From Methylobacterium sp. 10 (lineage in GTDB: Bacteria > Pseudomonadota > Alphaproteobacteria > Rhizobiales > Beijerinckiaceae): a stretch of 64,000 nt of DNA. The position numbers and the translations under genes are program-made. The number at the start of each line of letters is the position of its first letter. Within the stretch, counting starts at the first letter, position 1. Positions 16,897 to 26,044 of this stretch are shown piece after piece. The notes below the pieces were generated by a model. The model did not search any database. It worked only from the letters and a program-made list of their open reading frames with translations, and was not told the origin of the DNA. The stretch covers positions 4,582,035-4,646,034 of the forward strand of contig NZ_KI912577.1 in NCBI RefSeq assembly GCF_000519085.1. Direction: 5' to 3'.

Positions 16897-18183
16897 GTGC
16901 TTGGGCTGGCCGCAGTCCTGGTGCTGGTATTCGCCAACGGGTTCTTCGTTGCAGCCGAATTTGCTCTCGTCTCCGTGCGCCGCTCTCGGGTTGCGGAACT
17001 CGTCACGGAAGGTCGCGCGCATGCGAACGCCCTGCAACGGGCGACTGACCGGCTCGATGCCTATCTCGCCGCGACCCAGTTCGGCATCACGCTGTCGTCC
17101 CTTGCGTTGGGGTGGGTCGGCGAACCGGCCCTTGCTCACCTCGTCGAGCCTGCGCTGGCGTGGCTGCCGATCGGGCTCAGTTCGGTCGCGTCCCATACCG
17201 TCGCGGTCGTCGTCGCTTTTTCCATCATCACGTCCCTGCACATCGTGCTCGGCGAACTCGCCCCAAAGAGCCTCGCTCTGCAGCGTAGCGAGCGCACGGC
17301 GCTAGCCGTTGTCCGCCCCCTCAGCCTTTTCCTCCTCGTCTTCCGCCCTGCGATCCTTTTTCTCAATGCCCTCGGCAATGGGGTGCTGCGCCTCTGCGGT
17401 CTCCACCCGGGCCACGGCGAGGGATCCCTTCACTCGACAGCCGAACTCAACCTGCTGATCCAGGCGAGCCAGGAGGCGGGCCTCATCCGCGAGGTTCAGC
17501 AGGAGGCCGTCGAGCGCATTTTCGCCATTGGGGAGCGAAAGGTGCGGGATATCATGACCCTACGCCACGAGGTGTTCTGGGTCGATCTGGATGACCCGAG
17601 AGACGTGGTTCTGAAGGCGATCCGCGAATGCGACCACGCCCAGGTCGTCATCAGCCGCGGAGAAATCAACGAACTCGTCGGGATCGTGCGCAAGCAAGAC
17701 CTGCTCGACCAGATCCTCGACGGCAAAGACATTGACCTCGCCGGGGCCACGCAGCCGCCCATCGTGGTGCATGAAAGCATGACGATTCTGGCCGTCCTTG
17801 AGACCTTCCAGAGCCAGCCCATGCGCATGGCCGTGGTGGTGGACGAATACGGAACGCTGGAAGGCATCGTCACGCAGACGGACCTCTTGGAGGCGATTGC
17901 GGGCGACATCCCAGAGGTCGGTGAAGAGCCCGACGTTGTCGAACGCGCAGACGGATCGCTCCTCATCGACGGCATGATGCCTGCTCGGCAGGCGTTCGAG
18001 CGTCTCGCATTCTCCGAGACGCCTGACAGCGACGACTTCACCACCTTGGCCGGCTACGTCATCTTCCAGCTCGGACGGATCCCTGGCGTTGGCGATGCCG
18101 TCGATGCAGGAGGATGGCGCTTCGAGGTGGTCGACATGGACGGACGGCGCATCGACAAGGTCCTCGCTAGCCGGAGGCACTGA
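16897..18183 (+). CDS. CNNM/CBS-domain membrane protein (hemolysin-C/CorB-like transporter)
   Basis: A 428-residue inner-membrane protein with the full CNNM layout: a DUF21 transmembrane domain (residues 1-190, starting LGLAAVLVLVFANGFFVAAEF), a CBS pair (about 205-335, e.g. VRDIMTLRHEVFWVDLDD), and a C-terminal CorC/HlyC domain (340-428, DDFTTLAGYVIFQLGRIPG). Relatives are magnesium/cobalt efflux proteins regulated by nucleotide binding to CBS; the name hemolysin is historical. The start is GTG at 16897; no ATG in frame lies close upstream, although an ATT at 16873 would add residues. Cation specificity is not shown. Confidence 0.88.
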   Translation: MLGLAAVLVLVFANGFFVAAEFALVSVRRSRVAELVTEGRAHANALQRATDRLDAYLAATQFGITLSSLALGWVGEPALAHLVEPALAWLPIGLSSVASHTVAVVVAFSIITSLHIVLGELAPKSLALQRSERTALAVVRPLSLFLLVFRPAILFLNALGNGVLRLCGLHPGHGEGSLHSTAELNLLIQASQEAGLIREVQQEAVERIFAIGERKVRDIMTLRHEVFWVDLDDPRDVVLKAIRECDHAQVVISRGEINELVGIVRKQDLLDQILDGKDIDLAGATQPPIVVHESMTILAVLETFQSQPMRMAVVVDEYGTLEGIVTQTDLLEAIAGDIPEVGEEPDVVERADGSLLIDGMMPARQAFERLAFSETPDSDDFTTLAGYVIFQLGRIPGVGDAVDAGGWRFEVVDMDGRRIDKVLASRRH

Positions 18184-18354
18184 CGATGAACGGCAAACTC
18201 GTGACGCAGCGCGTCGGACTCGGCGTGGAGTTCGCCGACAGCTAACGTTCGCCGTCGTTGAAGGCCGCGGTTGACTTCGAGGCAACGTGTTAACCAGCGA
18301 TCTGCTGGGGCTGAAACTGTGTCTCTTTTCATGGCAGCAGGCCGTCGATACGCC

Positions 18355-18953
18355 GAGCCGGGTGTTCTTCTTGCCGACCCGGGCTTCATCCTGCCACCAC
18401 AGCTCGGTGGCTGTTCCGGGCGGCAGGCCCGCGCAGATCGCGTTCACGGCAGCGGGCAGGCTTTTTTGAAGGCCGTCAAGGCGGCCGGATCCTGCTCGTG
18501 ATGGCGCGGGCGCACCGACAGCTTGGCAAAGCCAAGCGCCTCGACCGTGCGCCCCACCGTGCTCTCATCGAGGCTGACGCCGAAGCTGGCGTAGATCCAG
18601 GCGGCTAGATCCTTCAGCCGCTAACGCACTACGCCGTGCCGGTCCGGGTCCGGCCCTTCCTCGGTTACCTGCGCCAGCGCCTGTCGCTAGGCCGCATTCA
18701 GCTTCGGCCTTTGACCGGGTGCCTCGCCGTCGACCAGCCCGGCCGGACCAACGGCGTTGAACGCCAGCACCCAATCCCGCACCGGTTGCAGGCTCACGGC
18801 CCCGGTCCGCGCGGCGTCCATGCGGCTGGCGCCGTCATAGATCGTTGCCAGCGCCAACAGCCGACGGCTCTGACCGGCATCCCGGCTCCCCCGAGCCAGC
18901 TGACGCAAATCATCGGCGCTGAAGTCCTTACGCAGCGATACGCAAGCCGACAT
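18355..18953 (-). pseudogene. IS630-family transposase remnant, frameshifted and truncated
   Basis: Read on the minus strand, the region opens with an IS630-type helix-turn-helix (KDFSADDLRQLARGSRDAG, then AVSLQPVRDWVLAFNAVGP). A frame change near 18690 leads into RHGVVR, LAAWIYASFGVSLDESTVG and FAKLSVRPRHHEQDP, then another change to WWQDEARVGKKNTR with the first catalytic Asp. After this the homology breaks off, so the catalytic C-terminal half is missing. There are at least two frameshifts and one in-frame stop. No inverted repeats are recognisable. It is a dead insertion sequence marking an accessory patch. Confidence 0.75.
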
Positions 18954-19391
18954 GGCAAACCCTCCCGGTCCGCCTTATCGAATCATAACGCCCCCGCCGA
19001 ACAAACCCCGTGAGTCCCCCTCATTACCGATTGGTATGAGATGTTCGACGATTGCCTGGAGGACGGTCTGTAGGACTTCGGATGATCCAAGATCACTTGT
19101 ATCCCGTACGGGAACTTCCCGAGTTGAATGCGCCATTCCTGGCCTGAAAAGTTCCCGTACGGGATACAGGCCTAGCGTTAACTCGGCGGCGCGGGGGGCC
19201 TGTATGAGGATGACCCAAACGGGCCGATGGACCAGGGGCGCCCAGATGTTCTGCCACCTTCGACGATCGAAATGGACGTTTTGCCGCCCGCCCAGGCGTT
19301 TTGCAGCCCTCCGGAATTCGCCACCTGGATGCACGTTAACCATTGTGCCTTTCCCATGGGTATCGCGAATAGCCCATTTGCGGACTGCCGC
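18954..19391. other. Intergenic region holding a paired palindromic repeat
   Basis: This 438-base gap lies between the IS630 relic and the end of the AAA+ operon. Several short frames exist on both strands but none has family features. Its notable content is the inverted repeat at 19098-19168, listed separately. Confidence 0.5.
19098..19168. repeat. Perfect 20-bp inverted repeat with internal palindromes (operator-like)
   Basis: Two 20-bp arms, at 19098-19117 and 19149-19168, are exact reverse complements. Each arm contains the 12-bp palindrome TCCCGTACGGGA, so each arm could itself bind a dimeric protein. The palindrome centres are 51 bp apart, close to five helical turns. This geometry suits cooperative binding by a repressor or a recombinase, or a long hairpin in RNA. 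No recognised regulator gene of matching type is adjacent. Confidence 0.7.
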
Positions 19392-19682
19392 TCACACGAG
19401 GTCCACGTTTTCGCAGGCCTCCGGGTCTCGGCACCGGCCCAACCGGACAAGACCGGACGAATATGAATACGCCCATCCCGCGGTCGCATCGAAGGCCTGC
19501 ACGGTCGACGTCGTCAGACCCGTTCCGTCGGAGAACCTGTCATGCCTGTCGACCGTGCCCGTGAGTACCGTCCCGTCCGCCGACTGGTCATCCGGCTCGA
19601 TGATCCAGTCGTGGAATATGGGCCGCTCGCCGAGCTCCGTCAGATCGAAGCAACTGCCTGGGTACCGGTTCCGCTGTGCCAT
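19392..19682 (-). CDS. Conserved hypothetical protein, third gene of AAA+ operon
   Basis: A 96-residue protein with a beta-rich pattern: FDLTELGERPIFHDWIIE, then VLTGTVDRHDRFSDGTGLTT and STVQAFDATAGWAYSYSSG, ending LVRLGRC. This 'G-x-V-hydrophilic-RFxDG-x-x-x-TS' layout is one I associate with small uncharacterised alphaproteobacterial proteins. Its start overlaps the end of the upstream gene by 43 bases in a different frame, consistent with translational coupling. Function unknown. Confidence 0.6.
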   Translation of the reverse strand: MAQRNRYPGSCFDLTELGERPIFHDWIIEPDDQSADGTVLTGTVDRHDRFSDGTGLTTSTVQAFDATAGWAYSYSSGLVRLGRCRDPEACENVDLV

Positions 19683-20023
19683 GCCCAGCCCTCCTGATCG
19701 AGAAATACCCGCGCGGCAGCCTCGATGGCCCGGTCGCTTTCGTCGATGAAATGCCCGGCCTCGAACGGGCGGTAGTGGAAACTGGCGGCCTTCGCGGGGA
19801 CCCCTGCATGCGCGACGAGCGTGCCCCTAATCCACGCGTGAACCTCACGGTGTCCGGTCCGCATAACCCGGGCCCGCGACCCTGGCCGGACGATCATGAC
19901 GGCGGCGGCCAGGGTTACGGTTTGGGCGTGCGCGACGACGCGGCCGCGTTCACGGATTGACCAGCATCGCCTCGTTCGATTCCGATAGACGTCCGTCACT
20001 GCAACGGCAGGGGCGGCAGACAT
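19640..20023 (-). CDS. Conserved hypothetical protein, second gene of AAA+ operon
   Basis: A 127-residue protein. The N-terminal domain (VYRNRTRRCWSIRERGRVVA, AQTVTLAAAVMIV, RARVMRTGHREVHAWIRG) has the beta-strand pattern of a family found in many plasmid- and phage-borne alphaproteobacterial loci. The C-terminus (FHYRPFEAGHFIDESDRAIE) adds a second segment with aromatic residues. The start ATG at 20023 lies inside the frame-corrected end of the AAA+ gene. No catalytic motif is seen. Confidence 0.6.
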   Translation of the reverse strand: MSAAPAVAVTDVYRNRTRRCWSIRERGRVVAHAQTVTLAAAVMIVRPGSRARVMRTGHREVHAWIRGTLVAHAGVPAKAASFHYRPFEAGHFIDESDRAIEAAARVFLDQEGWAWHSGTGTQAVASI

Positions 20024-21686
20024 AGGACCACCGCCGCGGCCATCCTGATCGCATCATGCGAGGTGACCCGACCGGCCGCCTCCATCTCGATGATCCGATC
20101 GATCCGGACGCCTACCGCAAGGGCGATGAGGCCGCATGACCGCCGGGTCGACCAAGCGACCCTGACGCGCTCGCGCATCGCGCCCGGCAAGGATCGTCTC
20201 CACGATCCTTCGTAGCTGCCGCAGCGAGGGCTTCGTCCATGCCCTCGCTGCGAGCTCGATCTTGTCGTCGTCGAGGTCCGGCATCCAGGCGAGATCGACG
20301 CCCCGCTCTGCCCGGACGTCCGCCGCGATTGACCGGGCAAGGGCCGGGAGGTCGGCCTTGGTCGGGCTCGGCATGTGGACAATCGGAGCGCGGTCGAGCA
20401 GCGCTTGCAGGATGCCGGACAGGGAATTCGCCGTGGCGATCCACGAGACCGGCGAGATGTCCACGGGGCATTCGAGCGACGGGTCGTGGTACCGCGATGC
20501 GTTCTCCGGCTCGATCAGGGTGAGTAGCCCGTCGACGATGCGGCCGTTGTCCGAGCGCGACCCTGCCCTGTCGAGCTCGTCAACCACGATGGCAACGGTC
20601 GCCCGGAGGTCGTGCTGGATGGCCTGCAGGGGGACGCAGGCGCGGGACGAGTTCCACTGTCGCGACGTCCCAATGATCGTCCCGTCCGCCGACCCTGCCG
20701 CACTGTAGACCGTGACCGGCAGGCCGAGGATTTCGCACAGCCGGAGGGCCGGGCGCGTCTTTCCGGCTCCGGGTTCACCGACCAGAATCGTGAAGGGGAG
20801 GCGCGCATACGGCCGCCCGACCTGGGTCCGCAGGATCCCGTCGATCTCGCTCCTGAGATGCGGGAACTTACGTAACAGGGTGGTCGCGGCCTCCGCGAGA
20901 TCGGGAACGGGTGTGAGCGGTAGACGTATGCCGGTGACGGACTTCCATTCCTTCTGTGCCGCCGAGTTCAGGTGCGACGTCGACCGCACGACCAGGTGTC
21001 CCGCCTCCCCCGGCTCGGGCAGATCGTCCTCGTCTTGATCGCGGGGATCGAAGCCGGTGTCGTCCCGGACGGGGCCGCGCTTGACGTTGTTGGGCCACTC
21101 CACCTTCACGACCGACCGGGCAATGATCTGCAAGGCGGTCAAACTGTCCCCCTGGCGGCGGTACGACCGTTCCTCGCGCTTGGGTGCCCACTGCCCTTCG
21201 TCGCAGTACGCGGCGATGGACATCATCTCGGCATGGGTGGTCAGCAAGTTCGAGAGCCGGAGGTCGGTATGCCCGCCCGCCGTCGCGATCTGCCAGACGC
21301 GGACGGCACACCGCAATGCGCAGACATGGTCACCTAGGAACGCCTGGTAGTAGACGCACCGGGTCGCCCAATCGCCGTACGTGCCGCGCTGGTCCTGACC
21401 GAGCTTGAGGTCCTCCGAGACCTCCTCACACCCGCTCTCCGTATGCGAGAGCGACGAGAGCGACACCCGGCATGACGACAGCTTCTCAAGCGCGGCACGC
21501 ACGGGGGGCAGGTCCGGCAGGTCGAGAAGGATCCCCGTCGACCAGTGGATCGCATCCACGAGCGGGCCGCAGTCCAGGAAATCCAGGCCCTGGTCGATCC
21601 AATCAACGGACGGGGGATGATCGGGGGCGAACGGGTCGCTAGCGGGCGCACGGGGGCGCGCACCTTGGGGGGGTGTTCTTCGTCAT
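19996..21686 (-). pseudogene. Lon-like AAA+ ATPase without protease domain, carrying two 1-base frameshifts
   Basis: An intact reading gives about 560 residues, but the sequence is open in one frame only from about 21670 to 20054. The AAA+ module is clear: Walker A GEPGAGKTRPA, Walker B AIVVDELDRAG, sensor-1 WIATANSL, and a C-terminal four-helix part. It resembles the ATPase half of Lon without a serine-lysine protease domain. A proper ATG start (21686, with GGAG 9 bases upstream) is in frame only if one base is removed from the C7 tract at 21667-21673. Likewise, removing one base from the triplet run at 20183-20185 gives a helical ending (LIALAVGVRIDRIIEMEAAG) stopping at 19996. The N-terminal 220 residues match no family I know. 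Function unknown. Confidence 0.6.
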
Positions 21687-21795
21687 GACTGGAGTCTCCA
21701 GATGCGCCATCTTGGGACGGAGCGGCGAGCTGGCCTGCCCCCTGAAAAGTGGTCCTCCCTAAGGTATGGCTTTGAGCCATGTGGAGGATGTCATC

Positions 21796-22095
21796 ATGGG
21801 ACGGAAGAAGCATACGGCTGAAGAGATTGTTGCCAAGCTGCGCCAAGTTGATGTTCTGGTCTCGCAGGGTCGCAAGTTTGCCGAAGCAATCCGGTCCATC
21901 GAGGTAGCCGAGGTCACGTATTGCCGTTGGTGCTCTGAGTACGGCGGCCTGAAGGGTGACCAGGTCAAGCGGCTGAAGTCCCTGGAGACGGAGAACCAAC
22001 GGCTTCGTCGGGCGATCTCCGACCTGACCTTGGAGAAGCTCCTCCTCAAGGAGGCCGCATCGGGACCCGAAGGGCAGCGCCAGCAAAACTTCTGA
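21796..22095 (+). CDS. IS3-family transposase OrfA
   Basis: A 99-residue DNA-binding subunit from the ATG at 21796, which has GGAGGATG just upstream; the ORF continues 30 bases upstream but without a better start. It begins MGRKKHTAEEIVAKLRQVDV, the standard IS3 helix-turn-helix, and has a leucine-zipper-like segment (VKRLKSLETENQRLRRAISD) near the C-terminus. In intact elements it is fused to OrfB by programmed -1 frameshifting; an AAAA run at 22085-22088 lies in the overlap. Confidence 0.85.
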   Translation: MGRKKHTAEEIVAKLRQVDVLVSQGRKFAEAIRSIEVAEVTYCRWCSEYGGLKGDQVKRLKSLETENQRLRRAISDLTLEKLLLKEAASGPEGQRQQNF

Positions 22096-22993
22096 GCCCG
22101 GCTCGCCGCCGGGCTTGTGTCGACTACGTCGTTGCTGAGCATGGCGTATCGCAACGCTTTGCCTGCCGTGTCCTGGGACAGCATCGTTCGACCCAGCGCA
22201 AGTGTGCTGTGATGGTCGAGGACGAGGCCACTCTGACAGCCGCCATCATCGCCCTGGCTCTGCAGTATGGGCGCTACGGCTACCGTCGGATCACGGCTTT
22301 GCTTCTGCGTGACGGCGTGACGGCTGGACGGTAAACGTGAAGCGGGTCGAACGGATCTGGCGACGAGAGGGGCTCAATGTCCCGGCTCGGCAACCGAAGC
22401 GAGCGCGTCTCTGGCTCAACGACGGTTCCTGCCTGCGACTACGGCCCGAGCACCCCGACCACGTCTGGTCCTACGACTTTGTCGAGCACAGCACGCACAA
22501 CGGGCGCAAGTACCGAATGCTGAATGTAATCGACGAGTTCACCCGCGAGTGCTTGGCAATCCGGGTCGATCGTAAGCTCAAGGCGCTGGACGTGATCGAC
22601 GTGCTCTCAGACCTGTTCAGTCTTCGCGGGGTGCCCGGTCACATCCGCTCGGACAACGGGCCGGAATTCATCGCCAAGGCTGTTCAGGACTGGATCGCGG
22701 CGGTTGGATCAGTGGCCGCCTACATTGAGCCGGGCAGTCCATGGGAGAACGGGTACTGCGAGAGCTTCAACGCGAAGCTCCGCGACGAACTCCTCAACGG
22801 CGAAGTGTTCTACACCCTCAAGGAAGCCAGTGTCGTCATCGAGCAGTGGCGGAAAGACTACGGAACTATCCGACCGCACTCGTCGCTGGGCTACCAGCCA
22901 CCTGCACAGGAGGTCGTTATCTGGCCAACGGAACCAAGTGGCTCAGCGCCGCTCGCTCACCCCGGCATCGTCACGCGACCGACGATGCACTAA
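22086..22993 (+). pseudogene. IS3-family transposase OrfB, broken by an 8-bp tandem duplication
   Basis: The frame opens near 22086 (KLLSPARRRACVDYVV, then YGRYGYRRITALLLRDG). It is thrown out at 22319-22326, where GTGACGGC is an exact tandem copy of 22311-22318. Without the copy the frame continues as DGWTVNVKRVERIWRREG. The integrase core follows intact: catalytic Asp in HVWSYDFVE, Asp in IRSDNGPEF, and Glu in ENGYCESFNAKLRDEL. So the only visible lesion is this duplication, which suggests recent inactivation. Confidence 0.85.
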
Positions 22994-23167
22994 CTTCGAA
23001 CTTGGGCCACCGCATGGGGGCAGGCCAGTGCGGTGGCCGTGAAGTCACTTAGCGGGACTTCACATAGTCGCAACAGAACCCATTCCCGGCGATGCGCCGG
23101 GAATGGGCATTCTTGGCATTGATCGTATAGACAGGACAGCGCGCAAACACGCGCTGTCGAGCGGGGT

Positions 23168-23701
23168 TCAGGCCGCCTGCTTCTTGCGGGGGCCACGACG
23201 CTTCTTCTCCGGCGGAGCCACGACGGCTTCTTCCTCCGGCTCGCTGACGACTTCCTCGGGCACTGCCTTGGATACCGGGGACACGGTCTTGCGGCGTTGC
23301 TGGCCGAGACCAAGGGCGCGCGCCAGTTCCGAACGCTGCTCGGAATAGGCGGCCGACGTCATCGGGTAATCCGGCTGCAGTCCCCATTTGGCTCGGTACT
23401 GTTCGGGGGTCAGGCCGCGCAGTGTGAGGTGCCGACGAAGCGTCTTGTACTGCTTGCCGTCCTCGAAGCTGACCAAATAGTCGGGGGTCACCGAGCGGCG
23501 GATTTCCTGCGGCGTCGCCTTAGGCGGGCCGGTTTCCGCGGCCGGTGCGCTGCTCGTGCTTACCGAGCGAATGGCCTCGTGCACATCACTGAGGAGCTTA
23601 GGCAGTTCTGCGCTCTGCACGTGATTGTTGCTGACATACGCCGAGACGATGTCCGCCGCTAAGGTGATGAGACGGGCTGAGTCGGTGTCTGATTCACTCA
23701 T
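23168..23701 (-). CDS. MucR/Ros-family transcriptional regulator lacking a zinc-ligand cysteine
   Basis: A 177-residue regulator of the MucR/Ros type, which controls exopolysaccharide, motility and cell-cycle genes in alphaproteobacteria by binding AT-rich DNA. The core is recognisable: YLVSFEDGKQYKTLRRHLTL, then GLTPEQYRAKWGLQPDYPM and YSEQRSELARALGLG. In typical members the segment reads C-LEDG with a zinc-binding cysteine; here the equivalent positions are Ser-Phe and no cysteine occurs in the domain. Zinc-free MucR homologues that still bind DNA are known from Mesorhizobium. The C-terminal tail is acidic then lysine-rich. I used ATG 23701 rather than the GTG three codons upstream. Confidence 0.82.
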   Translation of the reverse strand: MSESDTDSARLITLAADIVSAYVSNNHVQSAELPKLLSDVHEAIRSVSTSSAPAAETGPPKATPQEIRRSVTPDYLVSFEDGKQYKTLRRHLTLRGLTPEQYRAKWGLQPDYPMTSAAYSEQRSELARALGLGQQRRKTVSPVSKAVPEEVVSEPEEEAVVAPPEKKRRGPRKKQAA

Positions 23702-23710
23702 GATATTCAC

Positions 23711-25108
23711 GCCATCGGTTCATTATGTTGAAACTGTACGCAAGCCTAAGCACTGTTTGCGCATCTAGCAAGATGTTATTGGAAGAAATTCACTGATTTA
23801 GCGATCATTCGTTCAAATGTTTCGCGTGTTGGCCGTTTGCAGACCCCACATCGTCCGTTGCCCGAACGTTTGGGCGGTGGACCAAGCACGGTTTGTCGTT
23901 CGTTCTGCCGCACTAGAGCGTCACGGAAGCCCGCTCAACGTAGGGTCATGCGAAGCAGGTCGTAAAGAACTTTGCCACTGGCACGGGGTGTCGGTAAAAG
24001 GTGTCTCAACCGACCATTGCAAGTTCGCTAGCCTCGGAAACTCGATCGGCCGAGCGTGTTATTCATGATGGCCGGTCGCTATCAGGGCACACGGACGATC
24101 AAGCCCGGCTTGCGAAAATCACCTCGTTGCAAACAGTAGCGGTTGCAACCTATCCGTTGGCGTTTCCCTTCAAGTGTTCAACAGAATGCTCCCATTGCAA
24201 CATCCGCCGATTGATGCCGGGATAGGGCGACATGCAACGCCCGTTTATCCACCGAATCGCGATCTGATCGACTGGACCGGCAGATTGCACGTGGTCTCCT
24301 AGAAAGTATACTCTCATAAAGCCGTATCTCTGCACACCCGCCATACTTTGATCTGAACCATCCGATGGTGCCGGTATGCCTGCCGAGCATCTCTATCGCC
24401 ACAGATCGCCCTCGCCGAAACGATCATCCCCTCCTCTGGAGCCGACCATGGCCAAGGAGCAAAGGTGAGAGACTCGCCTATGGACGTTACCGCTTCCGCT
24501 AAATGAGAGCGAACGGGCGTCATCACGCAATCTTCAAGCACCGACCCCTAACTTACTCAACGATGAACAGTTCCAAGGGCGAACATTTAAAAATCGCAGT
24601 TTGGACAATAAAGTCGGTCGGACTTGCTGCCTACGATTTAAGAAATTTGCAGAATATTTTGCCCGATTCTGGCCTCACGGCATTGGGAAACCAGACTGCA
24701 ATTTAAGAGCGACCTTAAGCCGCCGAGCCGCGAGGTGACCGACGAGCGATGACATTGCTTCGCCAGGTTCGGGCAAATGCAAATCGGGCGCTTGGAGGTG
24801 GCTCACTCGCGCTTTCGGCTGAAGTCACCCTCTTGGTAAAAGTGGCGCTGCCCGTGCATGGCTTTGACCAATCGGTGGATCGCCCTCACCTGCTTTATTG
24901 CAGAACCGCTCGCCCTTCTAAAATTAAAGCACAGATTGAACCTGATACATGGCGCTGAACCAGCTCATGGAGCTCATGACCCGAGCCTGCGGCATCGCGA
25001 CGCGCAGTCTTGGAGCGGCGTGGGGACTTAATGAACTGGAGGATTGAGGCATGTTAGATAGCGAGGACATGGCCGAATCGGCCTTGTGCCCCAATCCGCG
25101 CCGAGCTT
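23711..25108. other. 1.4-kb gap without a supported gene
   Basis: This stretch is less GC-rich than its surroundings. Short frames exist, for example plus 24001-24225 and plus 24563-24706, but none shows a family feature and none is long. No hairpin, direct repeat or tRNA was seen. It may hold decayed genes, a small RNA, or an insertion scar. It should also carry the promoter of the MucR homologue near 23711-23800. Confidence 0.45.
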
Positions 25109-26044
25109 CTAATCCAGACCGAGCATCAGGCCAATGTTTTGCACGGCGGCGCCCGAAGCGCCCTTGCCGAGATTGTCGAGCCGGGCCACGAGCAGCGCTT
25201 GAGCATGGTCCGGCGTGCCATAGACCCTCAATTCAAGGTGATCGGTGTCGTTCAAGGCCTCTGCGTCCGGCTTGTCGTCCGGGCTGGTCTGAACCACCGT
25301 CACCATCGTGCTTCCGGCATAATGGGCGACGAGGGCCGCTTCTAGAGCTGCCGCGTGCGGATGTCCCAGCAGGGTATCGAGGTGGAGCGGGATACTCACC
25401 AGCATGCCCTGGCGAAAGTTTCCCACGGACGGGATGAAGATCGGCCGGCGGGTCAGGCCGCCATAGGTCTGCAGTTCCGGCAGGTGCTTGTGAGCAAAAC
25501 CAAGACCGTAGAGCTGAAAGGCCGGTGCATCTCCGGCCTCATAGGCCTCAATCATGTTCTTGCCGCCGCCGCTATAGCCGCTGACCGCGTTGACGCTGAT
25601 CGGTGCGTCTGGCGGCAGTAATCCGGCATCGACCAAAGGTCGCAGGAGGGCGATGGCACCCGTCGGATAGCAGCCGGGATTGGCGACGCGCCGCGCCTCG
25701 CGGATCACCTGTGCCTGACCGTCATTCAATTCGGCAAAGCCGTAGGCCCAGCCGGAGCTGACGCGATGGGCAGTGCTGGCGTCTAGAATGCGGGGTCCAC
25801 CATTGGGCAGGCCATCGGCCAAGGCCACCGTTTCCTTCGCCGCATCGTCGGGCAGGCAGAGCACGACGAGATCCACATCCGCGAGAAGTGCGCGTTTGAC
25901 CGCAATGTCTTTGCGGCTCTCGTACGGGATGCTCTTCAAGGAAACGCGGCCTTCGAGCTCCAGGCGTTCGCGAATGCCGAGGCCGGTGGTGCCGGCCTCC
26001 CCGTCGATGAATACCGTGGGCTTCGCCACTCCGCTCTCACTCAT
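25109..26044 (-). CDS. argC: N-acetyl-gamma-glutamyl-phosphate reductase, type 2
   Basis: A 311-residue enzyme that reduces N-acetyl-glutamyl phosphate to the semialdehyde with NADPH, the third step of arginine synthesis. It is the short, type 2 form common in Proteobacteria (about 310 residues). Marks: dinucleotide-binding GEAGTTGLGIRERL, DASTAHRV, the active-site Cys125 in ANPGCYPTG, VSGYSGGGKNMIEAY, and the C-terminal GASGAAVQN. It stands alone here, with no other arg gene nearby, as is usual in alphaproteobacteria. Confidence 0.95.
   Translation of the reverse strand: MSESGVAKPTVFIDGEAGTTGLGIRERLELEGRVSLKSIPYESRKDIAVKRALLADVDLVVLCLPDDAAKETVALADGLPNGGPRILDASTAHRVSSGWAYGFAELNDGQAQVIREARRVANPGCYPTGAIALLRPLVDAGLLPPDAPISVNAVSGYSGGGKNMIEAYEAGDAPAFQLYGLGFAHKHLPELQTYGGLTRRPIFIPSVGNFRQGMLVSIPLHLDTLLGHPHAAALEAALVAHYAGSTMVTVVQTSPDDKPDAEALNDTDHLELRVYGTPDHAQALLVARLDNLGKGASGAAVQNIGLMLGLD

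Larger units (their letters stand above)
21730..23028 (+). mobile_element. IS3-family insertion sequence, about 1.3 kb
   Basis: The element has two consecutive transposase frames (orfA, orfB) in the usual IS3 arrangement. A 13-bp inverted repeat, CTGGCCTGCCCCC, lies at 21730-21742 with its complement at 23016-23028. No target-site duplication of 3-5 bases is visible next to these ends, so the exact boundary or the age of the insertion is uncertain. It sits about 45 bp upstream of the AAA+ gene start and transcribes away from it, so it may have displaced that gene's promoter. It is probably inactive because orfB is frameshifted. Confidence 0.8.

Noticed and set aside
19098..19168. CRISPR-like repeat
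   Set aside because: Only two copies in inverted orientation and no spacer array; it is a palindromic inverted repeat.
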